Assembly (NCBI GenBank): GCA_024220505.1 | Contig: JAKZZE010000003.1 | Coordinates: forward strand, 2,046,001 to 2,110,000 | Origin: Rhizopus arrhizus | Taxonomy: Eukaryota; Mucoromycota; Mucoromycetes; Mucorales; Rhizopodaceae | Length of the DNA: 64,000 nt | Direction of reading: 5' to 3' | Shown: positions 1 through 12,999 of the stretch, piece after piece | How positions within the stretch are numbered: position 1 is the stretch's first letter | Layout of the letters: each line of letters starts with the position of its first letter | The notes under the pieces: model-generated | Database searches by the model: none | What the model was told of the DNA's origin: nothing | Seen by the model: the letters and a program-made list of their open reading frames with translations, nothing else | Translations under genes and position numbers: made by a program

Positions 1-10
1 TTATTCTTAC

Positions 11-108
11 CGCGTTTGTTTCTCTATTTCAGATACAATCACTCCTTGTGTTTGTAAATAATTATACCAGTGTTCATTGGTGATATTGTCTCTTCTTACT
101 TCAGTCAT
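11..108 (-). CDS. first coding exon of an unidentified gene that leaves the window
   Basis: On the minus strand an ATG at 108 opens 32 complete codons (protein starts MTEVRRDNITNEHWYNYLQT) and ends at a good donor, GTAAGA, at 10-5, so the gene continues beyond the left edge. The reading is protein-like, with Trp and Tyr and no low-complexity bias, unlike the A-rich flanks. I do not recognise the family. Reading frame, start and donor are seen; that it is a gene is inferred. Confidence 0.4.
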
Positions 109-1036
109 TTTATAATGAGCCCATAAAACTAAAAGAAAGATAATTCTACTTTTATACAAAAAGGAAGAAAAGAGAAAAGTACCTGAAAAAGATATAAATG
201 GTTTTTTACTAAAAAAAAAAAAAATGAGCCAATAGGAATTTGTAAAAACAAAGTTGCATTGACTGCATTCCTACATGATTTAAATGATCTAGGAAGGGGA
301 AAGAGCTTGATTTTATCGAAACGCTTATGTAGTTTTTTCTGCGAAATGATCAATAAACCACACCAAATTACCTGTACATGTTTTACAAGTGTACAGATCA
401 CACTTTAACAAAGAAAAGGACAGTCAAACTATTCTTTTTCTTGTTCTTTTATTATAAATACACTATTGAACCATAATGGGATTTTATTCATAATTGTAAC
501 AATTGAAATTGCTTATCAAATATATATGTGTGTGTATATCCTGCTTGTGGATTTATTTTTAGATGGCTCCTTGGATAATTCTAAGATATTGCGTTGATAT
601 AAATCACCATCACAGATAGCTTGGAAACAACGATTTTGTAAGTTCCAGAGACGATTCTAGGCTGTCTATACATAAATTTGCACATGAGTGGACATCCTTG
701 TAAAATATACTTTTACATAATTGATAAAAAATATCCTCTTGTTAAATCGCTATATTATATTGTGTGATAAAAAAAAAAGAGAGCGTTGTTATTAAAGTAT
801 ATTTTTTATTGTACGCGGTTCAATTCAATAAGAAAAAACAGATTTATTAAAAAATTGTTTTTGTCACTGAAAGGCTGATGATTTTACTTAAGAGTTTATG
901 CAGTTGAAAAAGACAGAAAATGGATAGTCCCTTAATATTTTACTCTTATTTTTTTAGGTGTAACTTTATTTTTTTTTTTTTTTTTTTTACTTCCTGTTTT
1001 CCTCTAAATTCACTCAATTCTTTTTAGTGTTTAAAA
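109..1036. other. intergenic region between divergent genes
   Basis: No convincing coding sequence. It holds several A or T homopolymer runs (for example about 970-990) and must contain both promoters for the leftward gene ending here and the rightward BAP31-like gene. No specific motif can be claimed. Confidence 0.5.
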
Positions 1037-1919
1037 ATGACAATTTACTATACCACTACCTTTTTTATTCTCCTCATAGAGGTGATACGCTAAATAATAA
1101 TAAAACTTACTTTACTCATTACTGTCTTTGTTAGATGTTTGTCTTTGGTGTCATTGTTGTAAGGAAGTAAAAAAAAAAAAAACAAAAAAAAATTACAAAA
1201 AGCTAAAATCTTACTTAGTTACCACTCCCTTCTCGCTGGCGTAGAGCCATGTTTAAATTTGCATCCAGTTCTCCCTTAGTAAATAGTACTATACAATAAT
1301 ATTACCTATATTTATCTATTTTTTATGCTTTAAGGTTGCTAAAGCTTTGAATACACTAAGAATTATCTTTGGCTTCATCTTTGTTTTATTTATCGGTATA
1401 ATACACAAAGTGATATTATATAAGTACTTACATGTTTGAAATAGATGCCATCAATCGATTACAGCGTATTACAGAAAATGAAGAAGAAAGTCACCATGAT
1501 CATAATTATGAAGTAAGCATGAAGGCCACTAAATTTTATGCGCAAAGAAATCTATACTTGACAGGATTTACTCTTTTCTTATCACTGTAAGTTATACAAA
1601 ACTTATCTTCTATGAGCTAAATTTGCTTGTGTATAGTATTCTTGAGCGTACTAGTAGTTTAGTGATAGCTATGTTGAAGAGAGAAGAAGAGCTGGAAGAT
1701 GCCAAGCAAGAACACGCTTCAAGTACTCAAAACCAAGACCGTTTAAATACAATGGAAACAAGCTATAAAAATAAGATTACTGCACTCAAAGTTGAAGTGG
1801 AAGAATTGAGAAAGCAAGAAAAGGATATGGAGAATTTAAAAAAGCAAGTCATGCAACAAACTGAAGAGTACAATCGACTTGTTGATAGGTATGAGGCATT
1901 GAAGCAAAAACAAGCTTAA
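1037..1919 (+). CDS. BAP31/Yet-family endoplasmic reticulum membrane protein
   Basis: Six exons by my reading: 1037-1081, 1135-1158, 1219-1278, 1335-1395, 1445-1586, 1637-1919. They join in frame to 204 codons plus stop, close to yeast Yet1/Yet3 and shorter than animal BAP31. The family are ER membrane proteins that help sort and export other membrane proteins. Visible hallmarks: start MTIYYTTTFFILLIE followed by a hydrophobic first helix, the LPLPSRWRRAMFKF loop, a second helix ending FVLFIDAINRL, the QRNLYLTGFTLFLSL third helix, and a C-terminal coiled coil rich in K and E. I see no canonical KKxx retrieval signal; it ends KQKQA. All introns are GT-AG. The first two coding exons are only 45 and 24 nt. 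Confidence 0.88.
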
Positions 1920-2494
1920 AAAAGCTACATAATGCAAATAAAATACATTAATTGTTGTAAACTCTTCCTTGCTTAAATTTATGCTGTACTTCTTTTTTTC
2001 TTGGCGACGTGTACTATATGCTTTTCGAATGTCTCTCTTAACTTCTTTCTCAATACTCGTAATCATACCAGGATATTTACTTTCTTTATCCTGATCCTTA
2101 TACCTTTTTTCTATGCTTTGATCAAGTGCCTCACCTTTCCCTCATGTCCCCTCCCTCTTTCCCTTATTCATTCTTGATAAGTTATACAGGAATTACACAA
2201 TTAAAACCTTTGGAAAGGAAGACGACATGGAAGGTAGTCTGAAAAACAAAAATCAAAGCGGAGAAACAGCTGAGGTTAGTTTTATATAGGATATTGTCTA
2301 TAACCAGATGGATGAGAGATTGAGTGGTTCATGAAATATTCCAATTTTTTATCTATTTTTTATCTTTTTTTTTTTTTTTTTGGAGTCCCACAAGTTGAGA
2401 AAATCGAGTTCTCGTAAGTTGTATAAGCAGTTCAAAAAGGTATAATTAGTGTGGCGGCATGGATCCACATTGGCCATGACGCAGTTAATGAGTA

Positions 2495-2840
2495 TAATGT
2501 CAGTGGGACGATGGATCTGATGAGTAGCTGGTTCGTTGTATTTAGACGTTGCAGTTATCCTCCCCATGAATGTCCTAATACACGAACCCATCCTATCTAA
2601 GGTGAAGTGGTCCAATGACAGCTAGTGTGATAGCCGGGCTAGCCGGGTTAGGATAATACTGTAAGACATAGATGGAAGTCGAGGGTTCCTTACACACCTT
2701 AGGATCCAAATGAAAGTCTATGCCGTACACCAGCTGGTGTGGCTAGTTTAATTTTTTTTTGTTAGTTCATTTGTTTGTTTATTCTTTATTTATTATGTAA
2801 GCCTTTGATGTGTTTCTTTTTTTTAAGCAACAAAAAGAAG
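2495..2840. repeat. dispersed repeat, copy 1
   Basis: It matches 18090-18432 over roughly 340 bp at about 75-80% identity by eye. The best-conserved part is around 2570-2700 (shared word CCCATCCTATCTAAGGTGAA). It ends in a T-rich then A-rich tail in both copies. No open frame, terminal repeat or target duplication was found, so the class (SINE-like, MITE or other) is unknown. Confidence 0.65.
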
Positions 2841-4952
2841 TCTTTTGAAGCATGCATTTTCCTGTAACCTCTTTTTATCTTGTTTTTCTCACTATATCTC
2901 ACTCTAATCAGCTTGATGAACTTAATAAAATCTAGTGGCCACTTATTACAAGCGAATCTATACTCAATCCATTATTACTTTTAAACTAAACACTCTTCAA
3001 ACCTCTAGTTGCATATCAAAAACTTTTTTTTTTCCACTTAATTCTATTTGGCACTACTAACACTCAAAACCATGAAATTTTACAACATCATAAGTAAAAG
3101 GAAAATCAGCGTAAGACGATCATTCGAAAGACACAAAGTAGAGTAAAATAGAGCATAATTTATCTAGGATACCAAGATGAAGGCATAGTTGAATTGAACA
3201 TACTGGAAGCGAATTTCACTGTTTTGAGAAAGATAGCTTTGTTCTAGGGAGTAATGAGTAGCCTTAAGAGAGCTATACAATGATAATAATGATAATAAAT
3301 GCCCAAAAGACCTGTATAGATCAATAAGCAAACTTGATACAACTCCTAAAAGATCCAAAGCATCCCACAGTTGTGGGTTTATTAATTTCAATTTGTTGCT
3401 TTTTAGACCAGTTATATAAAAACCATTTTTTAAATAAATACTACTTAGTTTGTATTTGATGTATATAAAAAAAAATATCTGTTGTTGTACATTTCAAAAA
3501 CAACAAAGGCTCTTTGTATTGCGTTTATAATATTCTTTTTTATTAAATAAAACTTTGGTTCAATTATCCTGGTAAAGACTAGCTTATTTTCTTTTAACCT
3601 ATAAATAATAATAATCATTTTTCATTTGATTTTGGTTTATAAAAAAAAATGGTTTATAAAGTAAACCCCATCATTGCCAATAAAAAGCGGCTCAGAGTTG
3701 ACATTTTTGTTTTCCCCACATTTAAAAGTAGGATAAAATCAAGTCAATGATTACATCAATAAAAGAAAACAAGCCTAACCTCCTGTTACTAAAGCGAGCA
3801 TCATTACCAGTAAAACTGGCTCAGTGTTGATGATTTTTTCCCCAGATTTACACTGTAGGTCGCGTATTTATTCATCGCTCGCAATAATAAAAGAAAGCAA
3901 GACAAGTTTCCTCTTTTGAGTAAGTTGACCGATGTCAAGGTTTACTGTAAGAAGGGGAAGTAAAGGAATAAATTTTTGGGGAGAAGAGAGACACTTTTCT
4001 TGTTCTTTCCATGAATGATGATTCTACCTGTTACAAACACCACACACATCACACACCAAACCCCAAATAAAAAAAAAAATAGACTCACTCATAAAAAAAT
4101 GTTGCTCTCAGTCATTATCCACATCCAATCAGTGCTGAATTATTCCAAGAAAATGCTGACTTCAGTTGCTGATCGTCAAATACGAAACCTTACAAACAAG
4201 CAAAGGACACCATCCATAGTCCAAACAAGAAGAGGTAGAGAGGGAGTAGGTTTAATAAGAAAAGTTTCTAGAAAAAAAAGTACAAGGAAAAGAAAAGAAA
4301 AGAAAAGAAGGAAAAAAGAGGGAGTATTTATACACATTTTTGTAGTTAATCGTATGCTTTTCATATGAAATTAAGTCCCTAAAGAAGTAATCTTTTCCTC
4401 TTTTTCCTTTTTTCCTCAATAAATATTAGATAAACAATCAAATCCAAGACGATTAAGAGCCATCCAAAGTCTGTGTATGGGAAAAAAAAGTTTTGATTGC
4501 TTGGGAACAGTCTTGTTATCTTGATTGGAAATCACAGAACAGCCATCGATTAGACTTAATTGGGTTATGTTCCCCTCTCCTTTTTTTTAACTTCTTTTTT
4601 ATTTATAGTTTTCATTATGGTTTCAAGGTATTACTCAAGTCATTAAGATTAGTTATAATTCCTGTGTACGTCAAGCATATTTTCCTAATGACTGTGGCAG
4701 GCAGAGATTCGTAGTTCTCATTGAGTCACCCCATCTTTTTTTCTTTCTTTTGTTTACTCATTAACAGTTATAAATCCCGCTTACCCTTGAAACGAGTAAT
4801 GGTTAAGGAATGACGCTCTATTCTTTTGTTTGCTCATACCTTTTACATGAAGTTGGCATGCTTTCAAACAGGCTGTACCCCTTTTTGTTCTTTCCTTTTG
4901 CAACTCAAAATCATTTTTCTATTTCATATAAACAATGCTATGATGTTTATTT

Positions 4953-5001
<49 letters not shown>

Positions 5002-5548
5002 CTCTCATGTGTAACTTGCTATGTGAAAAAAAAAATTAAGTTTTTTAGATGAAATAAACAAAGCAATCTGTTAGTATAGCCTTGAAAGCTATCTGATTAG
5101 TATTGACAGCCATAATCTGTTTGTATTAGCGTTCTTAAGATACAGCGATAGGTTTTGTATAAAAAATAAAGTAGGCAAGCAAACGCTCTATTACTTGTTG
5201 TTTAGCAAGCTTTACACAAAAACGGGATTCTTGTGTCATCTTTCTAAGAAACAAGGGTTTTGATATCAGCAAAAGACATGATGAGCTGATTGTTTGATAA
5301 AAGGAAATAAAGAGAGAGAAAAAGGGGAATTGAAAGAGAGAGAGAGAGTGAAGAGGAGAGTAAAGAGGTTTAAAACATCCTATTTATGCCAAAGTGCTCA
5401 TGTCAACACCAATAAAAAAAAAGGGATTTTGATTACATAAAGGGATGCTTGTCATGGGTATAAAGGGTCCCAAAAAGACTGAGTGTTCTATCTACAACCT
5501 TTTTTTTTTTTTTTTTTTTTTCAAGTCGGCTGTAGTATATATTAATGA

Positions 5549-5719
5549 GTCTATGTGAAGTTAATATGAATAAAGCTTAATGTTAAAGTCTAATCAAAGT
5601 ATTTTATTGATCTGTGTTGGGAATAATGTCATAAATGATTCCAATTTATGTCAACATAGGATTCAGGATCATATCTGATTCTTTCTATTCAAAATAAGTT
5701 ACTATAATCTTATGTGTCC
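5549..5719. repeat. relic matching the Gypsy-B LTR
   Basis: About 170 bp align with 61033-61202, the part of the Gypsy-B 3' LTR next to the internal region. Shared words include AGTATTTTATTGATCTGTGT. Neither flank continues the LTR, so this is a truncated, diverged copy rather than a clean solo LTR. Confidence 0.65.
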
Positions 5720-8639
5720 ATAGAAACAGAGATTCAGAATGCATATATATCATAACCAATTCTGAAGAATTCTATATAAAGTTATTTTAATATAACTTAC
5801 AGAGTTACAGATCACTAAAGTGATAACAAATCCATCAAATAAAATTCTTTGTGTCATTGTGAACTAAAATTATTGCCAGGATTGCAATCTATAACTTTGT
5901 CATTTCAAAAGCTAGTAGATTTCAATTAGTTCACAATGTTAATAGTATATTTTCATAAAAAAAATCAAAGGGGGTTTTTCTCTCTGAGAAAAAAAGATGA
6001 CAGCATCAGTTTGCAGACTACCTCGAACCCATGCAACAGTAAAAGTAGCGAGCTCTACTGAGAATCATGGGCTATGGCTTGTTGTCTCAGGAACCGTTAC
6101 TATAGACGCCATAAACTGAGCGGAGAAGCCAAGTCCACACCTTATAAGGTACCTCAGTATGGAGAGGCAGGGCACCTTACGGTCAAGCTACCGTCTTCCC
6201 AGATGCAAATATATATGTATATATATACAAGTGGATACATATTACCTTTAGATTGAGATTATGTGCAAGCATCTTGAAGATAAAGTGTATTTAGTTGTAT
6301 AATGAATAACTGCGATTTTACATAAATGTGTTAGATGGGCCACATTCGAAATAATTAGATAATAGACGTGTCAAATTTGTTTGACCAAGTGCTTTTACTA
6401 AGGCAACAAAATAAGAAGGAGCGAACACGTGTAGACAGTAGCTCTATTTCATAAAGACCATACGTTAAAGAGAAATGGATCGACTTGAGATATTAAGCTA
6501 TAGTTTAAGGAATACCTAGTCAAAGAGGCTTTAAGAGCAGTGTTATTCATCAATAGACCAGAAAGTATGACTTGTATGAGTGAGGTAAAGGGCAAAAAAG
6601 AAAGAAAATGAAACGAAAACTCCTTTTTGTCTTTATTTTTACCCTTTCTCTTTTTCATTTCGTTATTTATTTATTTTTTTTTTTCATTTTTTATAATTGA
6701 GTGATTATTGCCTATCTTGTACCACACAATGGATTGATTATTATTCTGAAACACTCTCTTTTAAAGGAAAATATACTTTAGATCCATGTATAAATAGGCG
6801 AGCAATATTGTTCCATTATCATGCTTAGATACATGTTCAAATACGATCAAGATTTATACATCCCTTCCTCCACTCCTTAAATATATTCATGAAAAGCACG
6901 TAATATAAGAATAGGGGGGTTGATAGGAAAAAGAGAGTTTATACGAAATAGGAAATAAATAAAGTATACGCTTCTTTTGTTCTATTGGCTCACTGTCATC
7001 CACAACGATATGTTCAAAATAAACAAAACAAAACCTTTAGTATATAATAATTCATGATTTATAACTTAAGGATAATAGTGAATAGGTTTTCTTTGGCTTG
7101 AAATCATAAAAGTAAAAGAAGGCTTATAAACAAGTATCTTGATGGACAAAAAGGGGAAAGACTTGTTTGACCAGGAATGCATGCATCTTCAAGCCTCCAA
7201 TTTTCTATAAATACTCATTCTAAAAAATTCCTCTCCTTTTGTTTATTTTCCTTTTTTTTTTTTCACATCTTATTCACTTTCTCAAGCTATGGCTTATTAA
7301 CATCATCATCATCCAAATACCTCTTGGTATATAAATCATGCTCTGTATCTGGTTATTGTCTCTCTACGTTTGGTTTGTGCAAGAAAAAGGAGCCTACAAG
7401 CCTGTTCTACCATCGTCTTTCTTTTGTAAGTTAATCACATTGGTTACAATCAGCTACTGAACATGCAAATCTATTATTTATCTAGTTTGGCTGATACTCT
7501 AAGTCTATATTCATCGTTATTGGCTTCCTTTCCCTTCTTTAACTTTTGTATATCATATCCACAAACGTATATCGTTCACAGCACCATCAAACATTCAAGG
7601 ATTGTGTTTTAGTCTTGTATTCATTCAAGTTCCAAATGGTAACTTACTTTATAGCATCTGAACTCTTTTTATTAACATCTATCATAATAGCTCAAGAAAT
7701 GCTTTTTTTTTTCTTTTTCTTTCTGACTCTGCTTCTGCCTCTGCTTCTGCCTCTGCCTCTGTCATGACCTTTGTACACTCAAATATTCTTTCCTTTTCTG
7801 TAATAGTCCCCCTTTGATATGCTTTGGTTCTTTTTTTCTCTTCATTTTCTAAAAAGAAAAAAAAAATTCTCTTGTGGGTTACCCAGAATGGACTGATGAT
7901 CTGTTGGCTCACGTAAGCTCAGCCTCTTGAAATGTGAATCCGATACAGCCATGACCATGTGCGTCTGTATACGGAAAGGAGTGTCTCCTCCGGAATAGAG
8001 GAGATCTTTTGCTGATCGTTTCAACGCAGACAGTGAATAGTCTTCAGTGAACAGAACTCTTTCATAATTGTTGGACCATCCATTCCACTGATTTTTTTTT
8101 CTTGAAGGAAGAGAAAGGAGAAAAAAAGACCGAAGTATATATATATATTGCTGGTGATACTCTTGTTAGGTAACCTTTTTATTTATCTTATGAAACACTA
8201 GTGTAAATATACTAACACTTTGATACAGATATTTAATTTCATGATCGCTCCATGTTGCTTCTGATCACCTTTAACGAGTTGTTCTTGTTATGATCATGAC
8301 TTGAAGCAAGAGATCAAGGTGACGCCTTGTTCTTATAAGTATCTTGTCTTATTTGACCTGCGCAATGAATAATCCATGTATGGTATCAAACCATATGTAT
8401 TTAAATTCTTTTATCTTGCCTAATGTTTTTAATCCATGTATTTTATACAGTCTATTGAATTGGAACACTTTACAAAACATACAAGAAAATACCAAAGGAT
8501 TGATAATAGACAGTAGACTTGGCTTTGCTCTACCTTTGAAAGTTTGGATATGCCCATTGGATAGCTAGTTTCCACAGATTCCTCTATTCAACGACCGTTG
8601 CAGTTCTATTGGATCTTTTTTTTAAAACCTTTTTTGTTG

Positions 8640-8870
8640 ACTACACCTGGTCCTAAAGTCATGAATCCTATATCTCCTAATGTAAGCTCAATAGTGGGAT
8701 AGTATCTCTAAATGAATATGCTTACCTCGGACTGATTTTTCACTCTATCAGGATAACCTATATGCCATTTAGTATCTAATACGTCTGTAGCTTCTTCTTA
8801 TCCATTACAGTAAGCTATCATACAATATTCTCTTGGATCCTTCATGTTGTATTGATCAAGAGGATAAGGT
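8640..8870 (-). pseudogene. decayed coding stretch of unknown family
   Basis: On the minus strand one frame reads about 75 codons of plausible protein (segments DQYNMKDPREYCMIAYCNG, TDVLDTKWHIGYPDRVKNQ and PTIELTLGDIGFMTLGPGVV) broken by one TAA and one TAG. Composition is balanced, unlike the surrounding A/T-rich DNA. It may be a dead gene or dead transposon. A short GTAAGC...TTTAG segment could be read as an 18-nt intron removing the second stop, but that is too short to believe. Family unknown. Confidence 0.35.
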
Positions 8871-10510
8871 AGTAAGCATCAGTACACAGATATAAATGCT
8901 AGTCATACTTATAGCATCTTGTAAACTGCCTCCCTTTGTCCCATAAAGCTATTGGCTTGATAAAGATTACTGGACATGATGATTAGTCAAAAAGAAGAAA
9001 GAAGAAGAAAGAAGAAGAAGAAAAAAGAAGCCATCTTATAGAATCTATACAAGTGTATACTAACTTTGCATTGATAAGTCTGGTGATGTTTATAAGAAAC
9101 AAAATGAAAAGAAAGAAAAGGAAAGAAAGAACAAGGAACAATGAAGCATGATCACTTTCCGCAATGCGGATGATGATAATACATGTCGACGAGAAGGCTA
9201 TCTTTGGTCTAGATGGACATTGACTAGTTTATTATGAGCCAAGTTAGAATCTTCCCCTTTTTTTTATTTTATTTTTTTATGGATGAGATGGCATAGGACT
9301 ACTGGTTTATAAAAACATAATGGATCATCCGAATAAGTACAAAAGCCACCCTTAATAGAAACAAAGGACACTAATTGGTCAATTGACATCGATAATCATA
9401 CGTTGACTGTGGAAGATACATGCTTAATACAAGATAGATAGCATATCCCATTGATCAGAATGGGGATAGTGTTATTTGGTATACAAATAAGCAGATAGTA
9501 GCATACGCCCAATTTGTACTGCTATATTTATGTCTGTATAAGCAAAGAGGATTGATATCAGTATTGCTAGCTATGACGAACAATGTATTAAATAACTGGG
9601 TCATCAAAGCCGAAAAAAAAAAAAAAAAAAAAAAAAAATAGCCAGATTATCCAAGCCATAAGATCATTACACAGTAATGCAAAGGTAAGAAAATATAAAG
9701 TACTATAATAGATAGGATAAGTGTATTGGCCTTATGTAAAGATATAGGCTTCATGATCTTTCCTATCTTTCATCACTTCTATGATCTACAAGAAGGGTTG
9801 AATTCATGACATCACTTAGTCTTGTATATAAGCGTAATCTACATTTAAAAGCCTGCAATTAGAATAGCATTTAGCTTTTAAAAAAGATACTAGTAGCTAC
9901 TAACCTTTCTGTTAATTGTTTAAAGTAAGTGAAGGGTTCATCTATCCACAATAGTATCTTATCCTGTGACTGAAAAAAAAAGGCTCTATTGCCATCATGC
10001 TCTTTGATATTGGTTGATTATGGCTCAAATCACAGCTCATGTATCTAATTACCGTATAAAGAGCTTTTGGATAGGTTGCTAATGTTACTACAAAGATGAG
10101 TGATATCTGTGTCATCTTTATCATTCATTTACAAAAATCAAAAACTCCTAGAAAGGAAAACAAAGGAAAAGTGAAAAAGAAAAAAAGATACATAACAAAG
10201 AGGATAAAGAGAAGGAAAACTTATCATAGTCAAGCTGCAATGACTTTAGCAGCTAACAGTATAAAAGAATATATTTTTATGATGATCGTGTCAAATTGTA
10301 GGTTTTTTCCTGTGCAGGTAGAGGAAAAACGAGATTTGTAGAAAAGAAGCAAACACTGGCTGTCTTCATTTCAAAGGAATGAGCAACATCTTTAGGATAT
10401 AAAATATAAAGGAAAGTAGCCTTTTTGCTGATTGTGATGAATAAAAAAAAAAAAGTCAAATAAGAAAAGCAATTATCTGACAAAAAGTAACATGGATATT
10501 TCCCAATAAA

Positions 10511-10583
10511 GAGATAGAGAAAGAGAAAGAGAAAGAGAAAGAGAAAGAGAAAGAGAAAGAGAAAGAGAAAGAGAAAGAGAAAG
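10511..10583. repeat. GAGAAA hexanucleotide microsatellite
   Basis: About twelve tandem copies of GAGAAA with one variant at the left end. The antisense frame gives a spurious poly (Ser-Phe) peptide. Confidence 0.95.
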
Positions 10584-10965
10584 CTACCAAGCTTTTTTGT
10601 GGCTCTTTTATTCCTATGAGAAGTATGACTTTATGTAATCTAAATATTCTTTTTTTTTCCTCATCACATCTTCTCATTGATTTATCCCTTTAAACTAGAT
10701 ATATTCTGTAAGCAAGAGCAAAGATTGCTAATCATAGCTTAGTAACATCCAAAGCAACGTCTTTATGTTATATATGAGAAAGATCAAATGATTGTATACT
10801 AACCATGGATCTAAGACAGCCATCCACTTTCAAAAGACAATTACCAAGTTGTAGCGTATATGATTCAAATAACTTGTTTTTTAAAACAAGACAAGCCTAT
10901 ATTTTCTTACCAGAATAATAAAGCAATCCATTTTCTCCCTTTAATAAGTATCCATAATAAGTACA

Positions 10966-11392
10966 CCCTAGAAGTCAGCCTTGAAGTAGACCTACCTTGA
11001 AGTAGACCTACCTAGAAGTAGGCTAACCTAGAAATCAGCCTTGGAGTAGGCCTACCTAGAAGCCAGCCTTGAAGTAGACCTACCTTGAAGTAGACCTACC
11101 TTGAAGTAGACCTACCTTGAAGTAGACCTAACTTGAAGTAGACCTACTTAGAAGTAGACCTACCTAGAAGTAGACCTACCTAGAAGTCAGCCTTGGAGTA
11201 GGCCTACCTAGAAATCAACCTTGAAGTCAGCCTTGAAGTAGGCCTACCTAGAAGTAGACCTAACTTGAAGTAGACCTACCTAGAAGTCGGCCTTGAAGTA
11301 GACCTACCTAGAAGTCGGCCTTGGAGTAGGCCTACCTAGAAGTCAGCCTTGGAGTCAGCCTTGGAGTAGGCTAACCTAGAAGTAGACCTAAC
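10966..11392. repeat. minisatellite array 1 (16-bp and 12-bp mixed units)
   Basis: About 427 bp of tandem repeats made from two related words: a 16-bp unit GAAGTAGACCTACCTA (variants with GGCCTA) and a 12-bp unit GAAGTCAGCCTT (variants GTCGGCC, AATCAGCC). The GTAGGCCTAC core is a perfect palindrome. The same units make up a second array at 16609-17002 in the same orientation. Confidence 0.95.
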
Positions 11393-12999
11393 AAATTTTG
11401 AGTCTGTAGGAACATATATCCATGAAAGAAATGAAAAGTGTTCTATAACCATTTCTCATTTAACAATAAAATCATTTAAAATCTCACTGTATTTGTTTGT
11501 TCTTATTGCTCTAATAATCATTAGTATCGCTGTCAGTACAATATAACTAATCACGCAGGACATAGTTGAACAAGACCTTCAAAGATAATAATCCGCGTCA
11601 AGATTAGGTATTAACACAAAAAGCTACCGAAAAAACTGACAGACATATAATGTCATTAAGGATATACATGAGAAGTGAAAAATAACCTAAATTTGGTTTA
11701 AACGATTGAGATAAACAACTAAAACAAACGAGAGGAATCCTTGAGGAAGCTTTAAAAATATAGTCAAAATATAATATGAGAAATTTGTTCATATAATTGC
11801 AGAACAAGAAATATTTGGCGTTGAAGCGTAAGCATAAGCATTCCTTTTACCTTTTTTCCCGTTCTACATGGTTTTAGTGATATTTGCTTATGCAAATATC
11901 ATTAAACGGTTTTTGTATTTGACCTCGAGTCTTTGCCTGCCTTTCTTCTAGCTGAATTGAATGACTGTTTACATGTTTGTAACAGATAGAGCATTAAAAT
12001 CAAGGCTTATATAACACTGCTTTATGCTACGCCTTTTACTAATGTTTAAATTAAAAAAAAAAGTAAACGATAGCTTCAGCAAGCAATCTAATAGCTTTTA
12101 ATCACCACTTTTCTCATTTTTAAATAGAATGTTACAAAAGCATATTTTCTATATCATGTCTATGAAGCCTTGTTATTGCATGTAACAAAAGTCTTTCATT
12201 TTTTCAATAGCAAGGAGAATGATACAATTACTTTAAGAAAATATATTTCACTAGAAAGATATGTAAGTCTGATAATTAAATTGAAGTTAGAATTTTTTTT
12301 TATTGTTGAATTCTATGGTAAAATTCAAAGAACTGTTGGCATTGAAAAATGACTTATGAACATAAAAATATGCAAGAATTTGGAAATGTGGTCAATACTA
12401 TATTAACTACAGTAATAAAGTCAAACCAATTGTGTTGCTTGAATTTGACCATTACCATAGTTGTATGTTTCAGAAAATTTCATAGAGTTATTCAACATTT
12501 ATTTCAGGCGCTTATCATCAACCATCATAGTATAATAATCTGTAAATAAAACAGCGCATCTGATTCATTATTTTTGACAAAAGAAATCTAATTACAAAAG
12601 AAGGATAGTGGATGATAACCATTTCTTTGCTTATTCCTTAGAAAACATACCTTTCTGAACATTTCATAGCAACATTGTTTTTTATCATGTCATGGACGTT
12701 ATCATCTTATTCTAACATATACTATATATTAATGTCTTATTTCAAACTTTGGTGACTTGAGAAGATGTCTATCAAGAAAACAGGTACATCCAAACACAGC
12801 CAATTTGGATGATTTAGTGATACAGTGGTTTGCGTTTTAAGTTCAAGATTTTGGAAAATAGAATCCTAATGTTGGCGAAACGAAATCGAACAATGTGATG
12901 GATGCCCATCCATGGTATCACCAATACTTAGGCTTTTAATTCGTGTTATTATACTTTGTACCATTACTTGCCTTTTGGTGAATTTGTCTACGACACGAT
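11393..12999. other. intergenic, no gene seen
   Basis: AT-rich sequence between the minisatellite and the transposase relic. Short frames at 12170-12549 look like chance translations. A few codons resembling the N-terminal part of the neighbouring transposase may start near 12960. Confidence 0.4.

Larger units (their letters stand above)
1920..10965. other. 9-kb gene-poor region
   Basis: No open frame here both exceeds about 120 codons and looks like protein. The small ATG frames contain poly-Lys or poly-Phe stretches encoded by A/T tracts. Supportable content is listed separately: a dispersed repeat, an LTR relic, a decayed coding stretch and a hexanucleotide array. Long A/T runs occur near 2365, 4960-4994, 5501-5520 and 9614-9638. 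Non-coding RNA genes cannot be excluded by eye; I saw no tRNA cloverleaf. Confidence 0.5.

Noticed and set aside
4015..4368. 117-codon open frame (plus strand)
   Set aside because: Thr/His- and Lys/Arg-rich translation of a low-complexity region, no family resemblance, no splice partners; overlapping antisense frame equally long for its context.
4810..5052. Frames with poly-Lys
   Set aside because: Coded by an A homopolymer; no protein character outside it.
8640..8870. Alternative genetic code with TAA/TAG read as glutamine
   Set aside because: All clear host genes here end at TAA or TAG at the expected length and have none inside, so the standard code is used and the 8.7-kb stretch is simply decayed.
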